In this document: positions 47,463 through 60,200 of the stretch, piece after piece
Layout: every line of letters starts with the position of its first letter
Position numbering within the stretch: the stretch's first letter is position 1
Assembly (NCBI RefSeq): GCF_023078275.1
Contig: NC_062971.1
Span: 1,674,001 to 1,738,000, forward strand
Direction of reading: 5' to 3'
From: Leguminivora glycinivorella
Lineage: Eukaryota; Arthropoda; Insecta; Lepidoptera; Tortricidae
Length of the DNA stretch: 64,000 nt
Made by a program: the position numbers and the translations under genes
Notes under the pieces: model-generated
Seen by the model: only the letters and a program-made list of their open reading frames with translations
The model's database searches: none
Told to the model about the DNA's origin: nothing

Positions 47463-48393
47463 CAGCGCCGGCCCGTGCCGCCGATCAGGGTAGAGCGAGT
47501 TTGAGTTTCGGCGCCCTTGACAAGAATTTTCACTACGCAGGAAATTTTTTTTCATACTAAGTAATGCCGTAAATTTTTTTCATACTAAGTAATCATCATA
47601 CAGAGTACGAAAGGGACAAAGGACAAGTTTTCCTATTGACGCAATTTATTAAGACTCAACCCGCTAGCGATAGCGGGGAATCTGCGAACTTTGAAGCTTT
47701 GATCTCCTGCAGAGCTGCGTCTTTGGCATATTTTGGGGTATTTTGACTTCACAGGGCGCCTATGTTCCCGACTTTTAGGCCTAGTATTTTTTTATAATAC
47801 TAATACTATTATTTTTGTAATACTAAGAGTTAATTAAGAGATTAACTGCAGACTCTATCGTCACCGTCGGGATGCCCATTTCGGTATTTTGCCACTAAGT
47901 GTCCTTCGGGATCTTAGTGCTTTGAAGTTCGCTCATCTTCTCCTGTGACACACAAAGTTGCGCCTCTCTGAGACGTTTCGCGCCTTTGCATGGCTTTATG
48001 AGGAACTCCGCTTTGGACTAACGGATAGACTCATATGTTTGCATTTGGATAGCGACGTAACTTTGTCGTTCGGCCGCACAACAATGTGGTTCGTCAAGGG
48101 AGAATCCTCCAATTACGGCGCCCTAGCAACAGCACCCTGAGTGTTGGTATATGTTGGCAATGTGGTGCAACTTTCCACTTAATCTGAATATAAACATCAT
48201 ATGAATCTAGATTTTCAATAGCTGGATTCATTCCCAACTCTTCTCGCCATTTTGTGATATGTGCGCGCCCACGCAAGTCACGCAACGTATAATTTTTTTG
48301 TATGGATTTTTCCACATTCTCGATTTTGGCGCCCCCTTACCATGTGGCGCCTAGAGCGGCCGCTCCACTCGCTCTACCCTTAATCCGGCCCTG
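47463..48393. mobile_element. hAT-like element, 931 bp, 8-bp TSD
   Basis: Ends cagcgccggcccg / taatccggccctg with shared subterminal agggtagagcgag, flanked by ATTTTATA at 47455-47462 and 48394-48401. The CAGGGCCGGATTA end is typical of hAT elements. No intact transposase. Confidence 0.85.
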
Positions 48394-48399
48394 ATTTTA

Positions 48400-50590
48400 T
48401 AGTTTAAACCAAGTTTAAACTAAAAAATATATGCGAAAAGCGCACATGTAAAAAATATCTTGCTAGAATACCAATTCTCTATCTCTAGCAATGTACCTAC
48501 AAAATAAATTAAGCGCCTGATTATAAGTTATGAGCAAACTTAGTATCAGCGCTTTCCACTTTTCATGTACGTAAGTATTTGTAAGTCGTGTAAGAACATC
48601 GAGGACATATCCCAATAGAGTGGTAATATGGGGCTGTCCGTCTGCGCAACGGATATGTGATTTGTCACTTATAAATGTTAGCGCTCGCTCTCACTAAAAC
48701 AGTACAAAACCAGTATTGGATCCGTGCGTACGTCTCTGCGAATTACGAAATAAATTATAGTTTGTTTTACTATTATTATAATGGCGTGCTGTTCTATTCA
48801 GTTTCGTAGAAAAAAACAGCAAAACATCTGACTTTAAAACATAAGGAATAACTTTTCATCGGTAAGTTACGATTTTAAATTATAAACTACTTTATATTAA
48901 ATTTTGTCCAGAGATCAAGTTAAACTGGACAACAAAAGTGAAAGGTGATGACGCAGGCTAGACGTATGTCGTTATCTCTTGCTTCCACGTAACTCAATTC
49001 ACATCACACCGTCTCTTTCCAGTCTGCACTAGTGTTGTACATGCTTAATTTATAGCATCAAGTGGTGTATCGATATTTAAGTAATGAGTAAGGAATATTA
49101 TTGTATGTACCTACTACATAATGATCACACTCTATTTAAATAAACAAACGAGAAAGTTATCTTGCACTTATGTTTGCATTAAATTAACGGTTTATGTCGA
49201 ATAATTGTATATTATCGATTATGTTAAGCTTGATTGATTATATGTACTGATGTATTAGGTACCTAATTCTTAGGTGTAATTAGATAGTTTTGGGTATATT
49301 TAGGTGACACGATTTCGTAAAATCTCTATCTGATATATGTATTAATTTAAATATCACGTTCAAGTACTTTGTAAAATAATAAATTGCTATTTAAATCGAA
49401 ATAAAAAACACAACTTGAAAAAATCGAAGATACATAATTAGGGATTGGAAAATTTCATGATTTTTACTTAAAATAATTATAATCTGATTATTATATCAAT
49501 CAATCAATCAATCAATCAAAATATTTATTCGTAACAAACTTAAAACTACACAATATGCAAAAAAACAGTATTACTAAAACTACAAACGTACAAGGGATTA
49601 ATAAGTTTATTGCGAAAAGGTCCCGTCTCAGCATAATGCTGACCCGGAGGTCAGCGCTGATCTTCCGACGAGACCATTTGTGAGACCACGAACTATACCA
49701 TTTTTACTTCCAAGAAATAGTTTTCCCTTTTTGTATACCGTGTTTTATGTAACAGATTTTTGCTCCACCGTGTGTGCATGTAATGTTACAGACTTTTGGG
49801 GCTTGCACAGACGGTGGTGCATAAAGCGCGTAAGGGGTTAAAATATCGTTATCGATAAACCTTACTTACGCACTACCTCATCCCTAGCACCTATCACTTG
49901 ACCTTGTATCAGCCAATGGGAGCGCAGTGAGAGGGGATATGAGTAGCTGCGAGTTGGCGGAATCGTTCTCGAACAAATTGAATAACATTTCTACTCTATT
50001 AGGGTATGTACTCGATGTGTAAGAAGCATTTAGGAACAAACTAATTACAAATGTTTTTTCGAGAAATATACTGATACACATCCACTTTGTTTGATTAAGT
50101 AAAAAATCGGAAAGTTTGCATTTTCTGTATTAGGAAATCGACTATCCGCGCCTACATTTCTTTTTATTTGTACCTGTTGTCTATTCTACGTGGAGTAGCA
50201 AGTATTTCCAAGGTAGGTGTAGGTACCTATAGTTTCATAAAGCATCTTGTGAAAAAAAACACATGATTCATGTTCAATATTTATATACAAAATATAAATT
50301 TACTTATCGTACTTACAGATTAATTGATACTTTCAGTACCTACCTTTCTAATCTACTTAATATTTATAAATATTTATGTGGTAACCAATTAAATACTTAG
50401 CTATCTATTTTTATTGTACATTCGCCATCAGGTATATCTGAGCGGCCGGGTCGCACAAAAATATCTGAACACGCCTTATCAACTGTATATACCTACAGTC
50501 TAGGTACTTTTACGCACTATACACACACTTTCACAGAATAAAACAGCTCATGCCACTAAAGTCTTCTTGGGAGGTCAATGCACCTTTTTT
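48400..50590. other. AT-rich spacer between OATP-2 3' end and UGP
   Basis: I find no gene. 49495-49690 begins with a (tcaa)n tract and aatatttattcgtaac, a LINE 3'-end pattern on the minus strand. A tttatt at 50410-50415 could be an AATAAA for OATP-2 on the minus strand. The rest is featureless. Confidence 0.35.
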
Positions 50591-50599
50591 ATCACATAT

Positions 50600-51021
50600 T
50601 TTTTTCTTAATGTTCCATCTTCCTTCGACTCATTCTGTCTTCTGAGAATGACGCAGGAGATGACAGTGAGATCAAAGCCAGACCAGGTAGAACTTCGCTG
50701 ATATAGCCTACCCAGGATGTGAAGTGAAAATTGTGAAGAAAGCACTTTAAACCACAAATACAATGTCTTTGTTTTGTTGGAGTAAGCTCAGAGTTTACAT
50801 CTAAACCAAGATTCTTGCACTATCCAAGGTCCATATCTTCTTCCTTCGGGTCTTTCTGTCTTTTCAGAATGACACAGGAGATAACAGTGCGTATGAAAGC
50901 CACACCAGTCAGGAGCGGCGCTGGTGTAATTAGCCCATCTAGGGTGCGAAGTGAAAATTCTGAAGAAAGTAGCTACTTTAAACCACAAGTCTTTTGCTTC
51001 AGTAAGATCAGGGTTTACATC
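50600..51021 (-). pseudogene. Two decayed tandem copies of the OATP-2 last exon
   Basis: 50812-51021 and about 50600-50811 repeat the exon from WVGYTSA to the tail, plus 3' sequence (gtttagatgtaaac). The nearer copy still spells KEEDMDLG-stop but has a one-base shift after TSA; the farther copy is more degraded. The 5' edge differs from the parent: it has its own pyrimidine-rich CTTTCTTCAG, which could act as an acceptor. Confidence 0.82.
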
Positions 51022-51036
51022 TAAACTATCCTTGCA

Positions 51037-51215
51037 CTATCCAAGGTCCATGTCTTCTTCCTTGGGTTCCTTCTGTCGTCTCAGGATGACACAGGAGATG
51101 ATAGTGAGTATGAAAGCCAGGCCAGCCAGGACGGCGCTGGTGTACCCTACCCAGGGCGTGAAGTAGTCGTTTTGGAGGATACACTTGGAGCCTCGGGAAA
51201 ACGCGCATGTGAATA
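51037..51215 (-). CDS. OATP-2 last coding exon
   Basis: Acceptor GTTTCCAG. Encodes FTCAFSRGSKCILQNDYFTP, WVGYTSAVLAG, then a TM and the tail KEEDMDLG before TAG. Two decayed copies lie directly 3' of it (50600-51021). Confidence 0.88.
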
Positions 51216-54200
51216 CTGGAAACAAAAATTTTGTAGACACTCGTGAGTGGGCAAAGAAGTGGATACAAAAAATATAGACATACCTACCCTACAGTTCCAC
51301 GTCACATTCAAGATAGATAATATTTCAACCATGAAACATTGAGCATAACCCTTAAACAGTTTTTGGGATAGGGCTACCGAATCTACATGATCGGCTTACA
51401 ATAGTGGACATTGTTCCAATGATCCCTCAGCATACCATAATCGAAATGACACGCTTCAAGTATTTTCCACATAAAAATGGTACTATTGTTGATGATACAG
51501 ATCCGGAGTTCTTGTTCCCAATACAATGTTGGTGTATACTCACAGCTAATCCCCATGTAGAACCCATGGGCCCCCACAAACGCGACGAGAGACACAACGC
51601 TCGACGCGACACCCACTGCCATCGCTACGTCGCGCTTTTCCACTGACTCCAGTAATATGGTGGTCTGCCATATGAACGCCAGAGCTGGAAACAATAAGTG
51701 TAAGGCCTTAGTGCACGTGCAGTGCATATTGGGCGTGCAGCGAGGCGTGCGTGCATGTCAAACAATTGAAGATCATACAAGTGTTCTGAGTCCACGCTGC
51801 ATAGCGTGCACAAGGGCGGTATAACATCTGGTATAAACTGTACGCGCTCGCACACGAGCCATCATCGCATATGTGGAAGATACTTGATAGTTTAAGATTC
51901 TTTAGGTTATTTGAAATGGTCGCGTTCGTCGATAAAACGGCACTTCAGACAAAAGAGAAAGAAGGCACCGTAGCCAAACGTCGCAATCAGTTTTAACTAG
52001 TTTTAAGCTTCCCTTGTCAGCTTCGTGGCTCTCGCATAGGTTGCACCATAAACTAGGCTTGTGTCGTTCACGAACTATGAACTGTTAGGAATAAAATCCC
52101 ATCAATGACCGAAATGAACTGAATCTTTCCGTGCTCTGAGAATCGGTCTTTGCTCATTTAGTTCAGTATATAGGATCGGCGAACGCGAGCGGTTTGTATC
52201 AAGAACGAGTGTGTGACTGCGCCGACCGAGAGCGAGAGCTACTTAGCAGAGCAACAAAAAAGTCAAGTTTTCATATTAAACTTCGGTTACTTACAACCTT
52301 TCGGCCCGGAATGTTACTATCTGTTGACTATTCATATCATTTTGACACTATTTGGTCCCATTCATTCTGATCTTTCCGACCGCAGTGGTCACTGGTCTGT
52401 CTGAACTAAATGAGCAAAAGACCTAAAAGAGCGAACTAGTTCGTGGGAGCGATTGAACGAGATCGGAGCGCTCCGATCAACGAACGAAACGGCACAAGCC
52501 TACCATAAACCGTATAGGAGCAAAGGCCAGTACTAGTAGCGGCACGTAAGTTTAGCGTTGAGTGAAATGTGGAGGGGATAGCTGCGCATGGGGACGCATA
52601 CCCTTCGGCCCTGTAGCTTCCATGAGAGACCTGTTTCTGACTTCTGCGCAATAACGGTCAGCGCTCGAGTTTCCTGCCGCCACTTGTAGTTTCCGCCACT
52701 GGCACAGAACCGCCGCATATAGAACGGAAGGGAAATCCATGAAAGAGGCATATGTTCAGCAGTGGACGCGAATATACTCAGGAAAAGAAGGAGAAGACTT
52801 GTAATTTTGGTTTAGTCAAGAATTTGAACTTACTGCTGACCATGCAGACGAGCAAATAGAACATCTGATGCAAATTGTACGCGCTCGCACACGAGCCGTC
52901 GTCGCACGCGCCTCTGGTGACCAAACCGCCCGGCGCGCATGTGCAGTTCGAATATACCCTGAAACAGAACCAATAAATTAGTAAAATACATAGTTCGCCA
53001 AAAACCCAGTTGGAAACTTTTGGGCAATTAGACGTTTGTATGATTTGCAAAAGAATCATGGTTACAAAAGTAAGTGTTGTGTTCCTGCCGGTGAGTAAGG
53101 CTGCCAGAGTGTTGGAAATCAGCAGAGGTACAGGACACACAGGGAAGCCAGGCACTGGACACTGAGATTACGGGATGGCGAAATGATACTTCACATTTAA
53201 ATTATATAGGGTCTATTTAGCTCAGTTAAACTGACACACTATACATTATAATAAAATTAATTAATCATGTGTGTAAAGGGCACGTATAAAAAATAATTAA
53301 TTAAAATAAAGTAAAGTAAACGGGGACGACACAAATCTTACATGGTGCTGCTTGAGCGTGAGCTTAGAGAAAAGAGAAAGATCTCGCTTTACTTTTTAAT
53401 ACCATAGCTAATATATAGCATAGACAATCATGAATATCTATAACAGATGATCTATTATGTTCAACACAGAGCCCAACGAACGAGGGTGCGGTGTGCTGAC
53501 GATGGGACTACCTACGAAACTAGTTTGTTCCGTCTATTGTCCTTTGAGTCGTCGGCACCCCGAACACTTTAGAAATATGTACACATTAGAAATAAGTACA
53601 CAGCAAAAAGGAGTGTACAAGTTTCTAATGGGTCGGCAACGATGTGACACCCCTTGAGTTGCAGCCGTTGCAGACGTCCACATGCACGTCATGGGGGTCA
53701 TGACCTGGAGCCTAAGTTGGCCGTACAAATAGACCACGTGACCCCCCCCCCCCTGGGACCCTGGGCCATTACCACGTGACCCCCCCCCCCTGGGCAAGAA
53801 GCTGGATCCGCGCTTGGGTGTCCATAGGTTACGGTGGCCGCTATCCACCAGGCGGACCGTATGCTTGTTTGTCATCGACGTGGTATAAAAATATAAAAGA
53901 GTGTTTACCCAATATTATTGACTGTGTCAGTCGTAGCACAGCCGGCGTGGCACGAAGAGAAATACGTCGTCATCTGCTCAGTCACGCAGACGGGAGCAAA
54001 CTCCATCCATGGCCGATCGCAACTAAAAAATGGTAAAGTTTGTTTAGCCACAGTATTATTTTATAGGTACAAACAAAGGGGATCGAGTATGTATGAAACT
54101 AGGCAAAATCCAGAAAAGTTTATGACATTTTAGTCTTAAAATGGGATCAGGAATACGATACGCTGTTAAAATTTGTCGGTATACTCATTCCTACCGTGTA

Positions 54201-57200
54201 TTGTTACCTACTCTCAAAGTAAACTGTGTAGTCACAGTGCAAAGACTGCATGCCATCTCTCGACACAGGATTAAAAGTTTTCAGGATTAAAGATTATCAC
54301 ATGATTATCGCGAGAGATAGTGGCTTATGACCGCGCTCAATAGAGACACGCTACTTGTGGTCGCGATCCTCAGCATTGAGGGAACGAGGAAGAAGAAGAT
54401 CGCGAGAGTATGTCGCCGCGAGATAGACTATCCGTCTTCTTCTAAATTGTATTAAATGACATAAGGACGGGTACCTACTCGGCGGCGACATACTCTCGCG
54501 ACAATCATGTGCTAACCCTGCAGAACGTTATCGACACCGCATAGTCTTAGTGTGAGGCCTGGGGCCCGTTTCTCGAAAAGTACAAGCCTTGTATTGCAAG
54601 TGCGCGAACTGTCAAATCGTATGGGTTGTCATGGAAACACACTTGTAATACAAGGCTTGTACCTTTCGAGAAACGTGCCCCAGGGGCCCATTTCTCAAAA
54701 CTGAAAGTTACAAGTTACAAGCGGAAGTCTCTTTCCAAACTGTCAGATTAGACATTGACAAGCACTTCGTCGCTGCGCGTGCAAAATTCGCTATGTGATT
54801 TTTAGCGATTTTTCGTTTTCAATGCCATTTTAAACCTTATTTCTAAATACATATGCTCCAAAAACAGCGTCGAGCTCATTTCAGTATTACAGGTTTTATC
54901 AAAAGTAGATATGTGATGCCCATACATTGAATGTTCTTCCTATAATCGCTAACTGCAATAAATCACATAACTACATTATCTTCTTATAACAGCAGTTTTG
55001 GAATTGCGCCTGCTATGTGAATTATGACACATAGCTATATTTTCGGAAATATTGTATAAAAAGATGTGTTAGATGTTTGTGCCCGATTTGTACAATCTCA
55101 TACATAGCGATAATTTTGTACTATTTGTAGAAATCGTGAATGTTTCCAGATCGTGTATTTTGCGTCACATAGCAGGGCTTTTCTTATAAAAATCTAGCCT
55201 ACTCTCTTAAAACTTGTTTAAATAGTGTATGGTAGGTGGGTTTGTCGTCAAGTATAACCTCTATAAATGAGGCAGAGAGTGTAGTTTCCCTTTTTATTGA
55301 GACTATGTCTGAAAGTACTCACTCTGACCGAATAGTTATTTTTTAATATTTGTTAAAAATGAATCATTTCAAATTGATTTTTAAGATTAACTGGTAGAAA
55401 TTTATTAGTGTTTAGTATACTGACAAATTTCGTATAGGGTTCAGTGTGTGTCAACGTACTTATATTACAAAATATTGAAATAAGATAAATTTATGCTAAA
55501 TAACTCAAAAAAACAGCAAGTGATTTAACATTGCCTTGAAGTGGTAAGACATCGTTTTGTATGAAATTTTGTGTGATAAGATCTATCTATCCTTTCTGGA
55601 AACATTTTAAAATAAATTAATGAAAATGAAATGTTTAATAAATGAAAAAACGCTGACTTGAGAAATCACATAAAGTTTTGAATGACAAAGATTTTTTATC
55701 TTTTTCGGATCAAAAGGGAAATATGGAACCCTTATACAATTGTGTACTTTGTTGTCAATCTGTTTATCTATTTGGCAATATTCTTTATTTCGGAAAAACC
55801 CTATACTCAAGTGTACTGTACTGTACCGTTCCTTGAAGCTGTAAAAAAGCCTCATTTTTAAGTAGGTAAATACAAAATAGGTTAATTAAGTTGAAAAAAA
55901 TACTACACTCTCTAGGAAGTCAAAATTAATAGGGTACTTCCGGTTGACCTAAACTATGAAATTTGGAAAATAAATCGTATTACACTATACATCAGTACAT
56001 GATTATTAATATAGTTTTGAGAAAAAAAAATGTAAAATGTACACGTAACCTTCGGTGTTCGAGCCAGACTAGCATTATCCGGTTTTTTCAAGTTAAACAT
56101 GCATAATGAAAACTTATTCAATACATAAATGTTTACATAATACCGCATTGAGCAACTTTGTAACTGAAATAACCACCATTCATAAAAAATAATGGAATAA
56201 ATATATTATTATAGTTGTAATATATTGGTAGTAATATATTAATTTAATCGAGTTTTTTATTATGGTTAGTTAATACACAATTTAAGCGTATAGTTCTAAT
56301 TCGTGGTTTTTCTGAAATAATTAATTCGAAAATGAATTGATAAATTACAAATAAACAACAACATAGTTGATTCAAATCATATGATTAAATAACTATGTGA
56401 CGATAAAGTGCACAAATTGTATTTTGTTCCTTAAGAATAAAATCTAGTTATGTGATTGTAAGACACATACCGGTTATTTACGACTCAAATTTTAATCGCT
56501 ATGTAACATATTTATGAAAAAATATTTTTTTAACCTTATAATAACTAAAATATAATTTCAAGTAATTTCTTAATGTATGCAAAAGTGAAAATACTTATTC
56601 CATAAAAATATTGATTTGTTTATGTTCAATAATTGCCGAAATAAACAGTTTTTTGTGTCTCCTGTAAAGTAGGTTAAAAACACATAGCGAACTTTGCACG
56701 CGCAGCGACGACTTGTAAATTGTAACTTGTACTTGTAGCTTCGAGAAATGGGCCCCTGAGTGCACGTTTATACATATGGGGCGTGCATGTCAATTGTCAA
56801 ATAATTGAAGTTCATATAGGTAGGTGTCCTGAGTCGATTGCATAGCGTGCAGCCGTGCACACGGGCGAGTCCGCCCCGTCGAACCGAATGCTCCGAACGT
56901 CCACTTGGGCCTTTTGTACCCAGTACTTCTTTAAAACCTACCCGCAGAATTGTCCACAAGCAGGCTGAGTATAATTCAGCTCGGTCAGCCCGCCAACCGG
57001 CCCTCTATTGCAGCCCAGGGCCGCTGTCATGACAACGTAGAAGATAGTGGCTAGGAAACACATTCTTGCGCTGCTGCCGACGGCTGCTTTGCGGTCAAAT
57101 TTCGGCATAACAGGAGCCGTGTAGATGTAGCCAGCTAGCTGTAATTATAAGAGATATAGGTTTATAAGCATCCTCCTTGCGTTATCCCGGCATTCGCCAT

Positions 57201-60200
57201 GGGTCATGGCAGCCTGGGGTCCGCTTTGCCAACTAATCCTAAGATTTGGCGTAGACTCTACTTTTTACGAAAGCGACTGCCATCTGACCTTCCAACCCGA
57301 GGGTAACCAAGCCTTATTGGAATTAGTACGGTTTCCTCACGATTTTTTCCTTCGCCGAAAAGCGACTGACAAATATTAAATGACATTTCACAGATAAGTT
57401 CCGAAAAACTCATTGATGCAAGCCTGGGTTCGAACCTGCGACCTCCGCCGGATTGGATGTCGCACGCTCTTACCGCTAGACCACGACCACCAGCAGTTGA
57501 AGCCAACTCTAATAATGCGTTCTAGAAACAATAGTTATTTGTTTTACAAGGGGGCAAAGTTGTTGTTTAACCGCACGTGCCAATATTGATACCCGAGCAA
57601 GCGAAAGATTCAAATATTCTGGAATATATATAGTGCAATATTAGTGGAATCTTGAGCGTTGCGAGGGTTTCAAGGAACGAAGGTTAAACCAACTTTGCCA
57701 CCGAGTGAAACGATAGTTATTTGTTATACAAGGGGGCAAAGTTGTATTTTAACGCCGAGTGTGAAATTGAAAAACGAGCAAGTGAAAGGATTCTATAGTT
57801 GAACCACGAGCGAAGCGAGTGGTTCGAGAATAGAATCCTGAACTTGCGAGTTTTTAAACACACGAGAAGTAAAATACATTTGCACCCGAGTGTAACACAA
57901 AACTTTTCCCCTCACTGTAGCGAGGAAACTACAACGCAAAAGATGCGTTTATCACTGCTTCCAGTAGCTCCACAGGTAAATCATCTTTATTACTAGATTC
58001 ACCTACTTTTATCAATTTCAAAGCAGTTAATTTGACTTTATTCAAGGTCAAATTACTTTACCCACTAGTGGATAAAATGCGTTTTACCCGCTGGTATTAA
58101 AAAAGAACAAAACACGTGTTTCCGAGCTAGTGAGGGGAAATAGTTATTTGTTTTACAAGGGGGCAAAGTAGTTGTTTAACCGCACGTGCCAATGTTGATA
58201 CCCGAGCAAGCGAAAGATTCCAATATTGAACTGCGAGCGTAGCGAATGGTTCAAAAAGTGGAATCTTAAGCGTTGCGATGGTTTCAAGGCACGAAGGTTA
58301 AACAAACTTTGCCACCGAGTGAAACACAAAATAAGTAAATTCTACCAGCCAGCTTAAGACATCAAGTTAAAATTTGTATAAAATTACTTTGCACTCTTGT
58401 GGATAAAATGCAATTTTGCTATCTGTTTTCGAATAGCAAAGTAAGCCTTTAACAGTTGGTGTAGTGAAAAATTTTTTTCACCACACCAACACGAACAAAG
58501 TACTGACTATTTTATAAAACATCAAACTAAATCAAATCTATCAATTTATTCAATATTTATGATTCAAAATCGTCATTTATAGGTAAATTCTACCAGCCAG
58601 CTTAAGACATCAAGTTATAATTTGTATGAATTTCTTTGCACTCTTGTGGACAAAATGCAATTTTGCTACTTATCTGTTTTCGAATAGCAAGTAATTTGCG
58701 TTCAAAGAGTAGTCTGGATCCGACTCGAGGCTCTTCATTAACCCCCGACGCAAAAACGAAGGGGCGTTACACGTTTGACGTGTCTGTCTGACTGTCTGTC
58801 TGTCTGTCTGTCTGTCTGTATGTACAACTGCCACTATTGTGAAATACCTAGGCCACAGCGCGACCTGTCTGCTCGTTTGCCTTCTATTGCATAAAAGAAA
58901 ATATTTTCGTAAATTAAGTACCTATAACTTACAATAACTGTCATGACTAGTCCTATAAGTTGTGTGTTCATAGTGACCATTCCCGTTTCAGAGTCGGTGT
59001 CATGGCGCACGTTGTATTTCACCTGGAAAAAAATGGCTATTTCAATCTTTCCTAATAGCAAATATACCTCCGTGTCAAGGTTCCATACAATTTTTGTGAG
59101 ACTAACATACTGTATGTATAAGTATACCCACAGAAAGATTACTGTGCGGAAAGAGTATTGTTCAACAGGTCTATATGCAAGTAAGCATGAGTAGGTGGGC
59201 CATTTTTTTTTCAAAGTTGTCCACTTGGAAATTTGTGATTTCCACTCAGAATCGCGAGCTCTTTCAATCCTAACCGGAGAAAAAAAGTATCCCAGGTTCA
59301 GGTTCTTTTTCCCATTCCGTTACCATTTTTTCATACATTTTGAATGGCGTTAACGGAATGGAAGGTCTGAAAAATGTATGGAAATCCTGGGACATTTTTT
59401 TTCTCCTATCAGTATCGAAAGAGCTCGCGATTCTGAGTATGAATCGCGTAAAAAATACCCATGTTACAAAAAAAGTGGGGTGGACAACTTTGAAAAAAAT
59501 GGCCCAGGTAGGTATTGAATTTTGCATGTTAATTTCCTTGTGTCAGTCTTTTTGGTTTGATTTTTATTTGATTTGTTTACATTCACAGATGTCATTTTAA
59601 GTACATCCCTTTTTAACAAAGTACTAAGATAAACAAACAAAACTCAAGGAAATAGGTAGGCACTTCAAGATTAAGATTAGTTAACACAAAACGGTCATTA
59701 TCTTATTTATCTTCTTATCTAAATGGTATCATTGCCAAGCCTATTGGCCAATTTTGTAATCTACATAGGAACGCCGTGTTGTGTAGGTAACCTAATTTCA
59801 GTGATTACTTACCTACTTACCAAATTTACCAAAAATGCAAGATTATAATAGTAGCATTCTCCAAACATAGATAAAATCAACAGAATTTGGACCACGTATT
59901 TATGGAATTACCACTTTGAGATCATACGAAAAATCAAAAAATGTTATCCTCTTGCCGCCCATAATGTACATTCAAAATTTAGATGTAATTACATTTGGTT
60001 TCAATGGAATTTTAACTTTCATGTAAGGTGCATTAGGGTAATTCCGAATGACAAAAATGCTCTGGTAATTCCGAAAGGGGAATATTGATATGATGGAAAT
60101 AGTGGTGATTTTTGTACGACTTTCGAAATTAGACTACTAGCTTTCGGAATTACCCTAGTGCACCTTACCTACATGCCTAAACAAATAAAGTAGCATTTCT

